This document shows, piece by piece, positions 5,633 to 7,258 of a DNA stretch of 7,258 bases. Every line of letters starts with the position of its first letter. Within the stretch, counting starts at the first letter, position 1. This DNA comes from Burkholderiaceae bacterium (GTDB lineage Bacteria; Pseudomonadota; Gammaproteobacteria; Burkholderiales; Burkholderiaceae_C). Made by a program: the position numbers and the translations under genes. The notes beneath the pieces are model-generated. The model saw only the letters and a list, made by a program, of their open reading frames with translations. It was not told where the DNA came from and made no database searches. The DNA lies in NCBI GenBank assembly GCA_031276435.1, contig JAISNB010000206.1:1-7258 (forward strand), given 5' to 3'.

Positions 5633-7044
5633 GCTTCGTGCTCCACGCAAGGCGGGGGTACAGGCTGGGCGGCGGGAGGGCTTTCCTTGGACTGATCGGC
5701 TGGCGCGTCGGCCAGGTAGGCTTGTAGCGAGTCGTCCAGCGCTTGCAGCCAGGGCGTGTGGTGGGGCGTGGCCATGGTGCCGGTGATCAGCGAGCGGTGG
5801 CACTTGTCGCGGTAGTTCATGATGTTTTCGTATTTGTCCTCTTTCCATTGCAGGAAGGTTTCATTCACCTTGGCAATGTCAAAACTCGGGTAATCGGTGG
5901 CCTCGATCAACTGGCGGATGTATTCACCCTGGAACTCGAACATCTCGCGGGCGGTTTTCAGGGTTTCCTCTTTTTGACGCCAGGCCAAGTCTTCGGCCTG
6001 CATCACGGCCAGGCTGGGCAGGGCGATGCGTTCGAGGATGACATCGCGGGCGTACCAAGCCTGGGCGTCGAACATGTTGAAGCTGTACCACTGGTCTTGC
6101 ATGCCAAGGTAAACCAGCTTCGGGTTTTGCTCCCAGAACACGCCCTTGTAGAGGTTCAGCGGCCAGAGCCGGTTGTCCGTTTTCAGGCGCAGTTCTTCCG
6201 GCAGGAAAGTGAAGTGGTGCTTGTAGCCAGTGCAAAGGATGATGGCGTCGATGTGCTTGCTGCTGCCATCGGAGAAGAAAACAGTGCTGCCCTTGACGTG
6301 GGTGAGCAGCGGTTTTTCCTCCCAGTTTTCCGGCCACTTGTAGCCCATGGGCGCGCTGCGGTAACAACTGGTGATGGAGCGCGCGCCGTATTTGTAGCAT
6401 TGCGAGCCAATGTCTTCGGCTGAGTAGCTGCCGCCGACGACGAGCACGTCCTTGCCCTTGAACTCCAGGGCGTCGCGGAAATCATGGGCGTGCAGCACAC
6501 GGCCCGCGAAGCTCTCGAACCCCTCGAAGTAGGGCGCGTTGGGCGTGGAGAAATGGCCGCTGGCGACCACCACGTAATCGAAGGTTTCGCTGTAGGTGCG
6601 GTCGTCCTCGTAGCTGTGGGCAGTGACGTTGAATTTGCCGCTGGCCGCATCGAAAGCCACGTCGCGCACGGCGGTGTTGAAACGGATGTAGGGGCGCACA
6701 CCTGCTTTGACCACGCGGCCCTTGATGTAGTCCCAAAGCACTTCGCGCGGCGGATAAGAACCCATGGGACGACCAAAGTGCTCGTCGAAACTGTAGTCGG
6801 CAAATTCCAGGCATTCCTTCGGCCCGTTGGACCAGAGGTAGCGGTACATGCTGCCGTGCACTGGCTCGCCGTGCTCGTCCACGCCGGTGCGCCAGGTGTA
6901 GTTCCACATGCCGCCCCAGTCGGCCTGTTTTTCGTAGCAGACCAGTTCAGGGATGTCGGCGCCCTTGTCCCGGGCTGACTGGAAGGCGCGCAGTTGGGCC
7001 AGACCGCTGGGGCCGGCGCCGATGATGGCGATTTTTTGTTTCAT
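5629..7044 (-). CDS. tmm: Trimethylamine monooxygenase (Tmm), flavin-containing
   Basis: Tmm oxidises trimethylamine to trimethylamine N-oxide with FAD, NADPH and O2 in the cytoplasm. The 471-residue protein shows the full class B flavin monooxygenase set: FAD-binding GAGPSG at 9-14, the signature FAGRVLHAHDF at 179-189, the NADPH-binding GGSYSAEDIGS at 204-214, and the LCTGY motif at 270-274. Stretches such as SMYRYLWSNGPKE, with the active-site Asn at 73, and Y207 in GSYSAED match bacterial Tmm proteins rather than general FMOs. The ATG at 7044 has GGAG nine bases upstream. It is the first gene of the tmm-tdm pair and lies 99 bases after the upstream small membrane protein gene. The C-terminus from about residue 445 is a Pro/Ala-rich tail not expected in the catalytic fold, and its last codons carry the tdm ribosome binding site. 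These enzymes can also act on other amines and sulfides. Confidence 0.94.
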   Translation of the reverse strand: MKQKIAIIGAGPSGLAQLRAFQSARDKGADIPELVCYEKQADWGGMWNYTWRTGVDEHGEPVHGSMYRYLWSNGPKECLEFADYSFDEHFGRPMGSYPPREVLWDYIKGRVVKAGVRPYIRFNTAVRDVAFDAASGKFNVTAHSYEDDRTYSETFDYVVVASGHFSTPNAPYFEGFESFAGRVLHAHDFRDALEFKGKDVLVVGGSYSAEDIGSQCYKYGARSITSCYRSAPMGYKWPENWEEKPLLTHVKGSTVFFSDGSSKHIDAIILCTGYKHHFTFLPEELRLKTDNRLWPLNLYKGVFWEQNPKLVYLGMQDQWYSFNMFDAQAWYARDVILERIALPSLAVMQAEDLAWRQKEETLKTAREMFEFQGEYIRQLIEATDYPSFDIAKVNETFLQWKEDKYENIMNYRDKCHRSLITGTMATPHHTPWLQALDDSLQAYLADAPADQSKESPPAAQPVPPPCVEHEA

Positions 7045-7091
7045 TGTTCGATGCTCCGTATTGGATGGTTTCAGGAAAAGATCACGCCCTT

Positions 7092-7142
7092 GCCGCCGCG
7101 CCCGGCGCGGCGGCTGTTTGTGCCGGTATCGGGCGCGGACAG
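7092..7142 (-). terminator. Hairpins between small membrane protein copy 2 and tmm
   Basis: A perfect 11-base inverted repeat GCCGCCGCGCC (7092-7102) / GGCGCGGCGGC (7104-7114) is followed on the minus strand by AAGGGCGTGATCTTTTCC. Its upstream neighbour (7114-7142) keeps the CTGT...GCC...GGC...ACAG skeleton seen after copy 1. This may terminate or attenuate transcription from the upstream gene into tmm. The distance to the T-run is longer than usual, so a role in RNA stability is equally possible. Confidence 0.5.
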
Positions 7143-7143
7143 C

Positions 7144-7258
7144 CTATCGCTTGAGCTTGTGCAATTCGGCGTCGTCGTCGGGAAGGCTGTAACTGTGTTT
7201 TTCGTGCACAAAGCTGGCGATGAGCACAAACAGCGTGACCAGCGCGACGAGGACGGCA
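7144..7258 (-). CDS. Small single-helix membrane protein, copy 2 (3' part only)
   Basis: The last 37 codons and the TAG stop of a second copy of the protein at 2416-2604; its 5' end lies beyond the window. The visible part covers most of the hydrophobic helix and the whole charged tail, and it differs from copy 1 only by Glu for Gln near the end (DDDAELHKLKR). Similarity also continues about 40 bases past the stop, with small indels, so the duplicated unit was larger than the coding region. It ends 99 bases before tmm on the same strand and may be in the same transcript. Confidence 0.85.
   Translation of the reverse strand, partial: AVLVALVTLFVLIASFVHEKHSYSLPDDDAELHKLKR

Noticed and set aside
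3353..5695. A 780-codon open frame on the plus strand, opposite tdm
   Set aside because: It lies almost wholly opposite tdm, and its translation is Val/Ala/Gly/Gln-rich with no motif. Long antisense frames are common opposite GC-rich genes.
5633..5848. N-terminal extension of tdm to an ATG at 5848
   Set aside because: The added 72 residues read through the tmm coding sequence in another frame and are low-complexity. The GTG at 5632 has a ribosome binding site and the typical overlap with the tmm stop.

Overview
This is a GC-rich bacterial window. The RpoH sequence looks like that of the Burkholderiales (Comamonadaceae-like Betaproteobacteria). This placement rests on remembered family resemblance, not on a search. 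All convincing genes lie on the minus strand.

From right to left, in the direction of transcription, the layout is as follows. (1) At 7144-7258 lies the 3' end of a small single-helix membrane protein gene, cut by the window edge. (2) At 5629-7044 is a flavin monooxygenase that matches bacterial trimethylamine monooxygenase (Tmm). (3) At 3281-5632 is a two-part DUF1989 plus aminomethyltransferase protein matching trimethylamine N-oxide demethylase (Tdm); its GTG start overlaps the tmm stop by four bases. (4) At 3042-3280 is a leader-like gap holding a possible 21-codon ORF with its own ribosome binding site. (5) At 2706-3041 is a small multidrug resistance (SMR) transporter of the Gdx/SugE type. 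(6) At 2416-2604 is a complete, nearly identical second copy of the small membrane protein. (7) Roughly 1430-2389 is about 1 kb without genes, packed with short dyad repeats of two families. (8) At 419-1369 is rpoH, the heat-shock sigma factor, with a CIRCE (HrcA operator) overlapping its likely promoter and a hairpin terminator downstream. (9) Positions 1-340 hold two more dyad repeats and no gene.

Functionally, Tmm would oxidise trimethylamine to trimethylamine N-oxide with NADPH and O2. Tdm would then split the N-oxide to dimethylamine and formaldehyde, with its folate-binding half positioned to capture the one-carbon unit. The SMR exporter and the two copies of the small membrane protein bracket this pathway and are the least explained part. 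They suggest a methylamine-use cassette with its own efflux or membrane accessory components. rpoH is separated from it by the repeat-rich spacer and is probably an unrelated neighbour.
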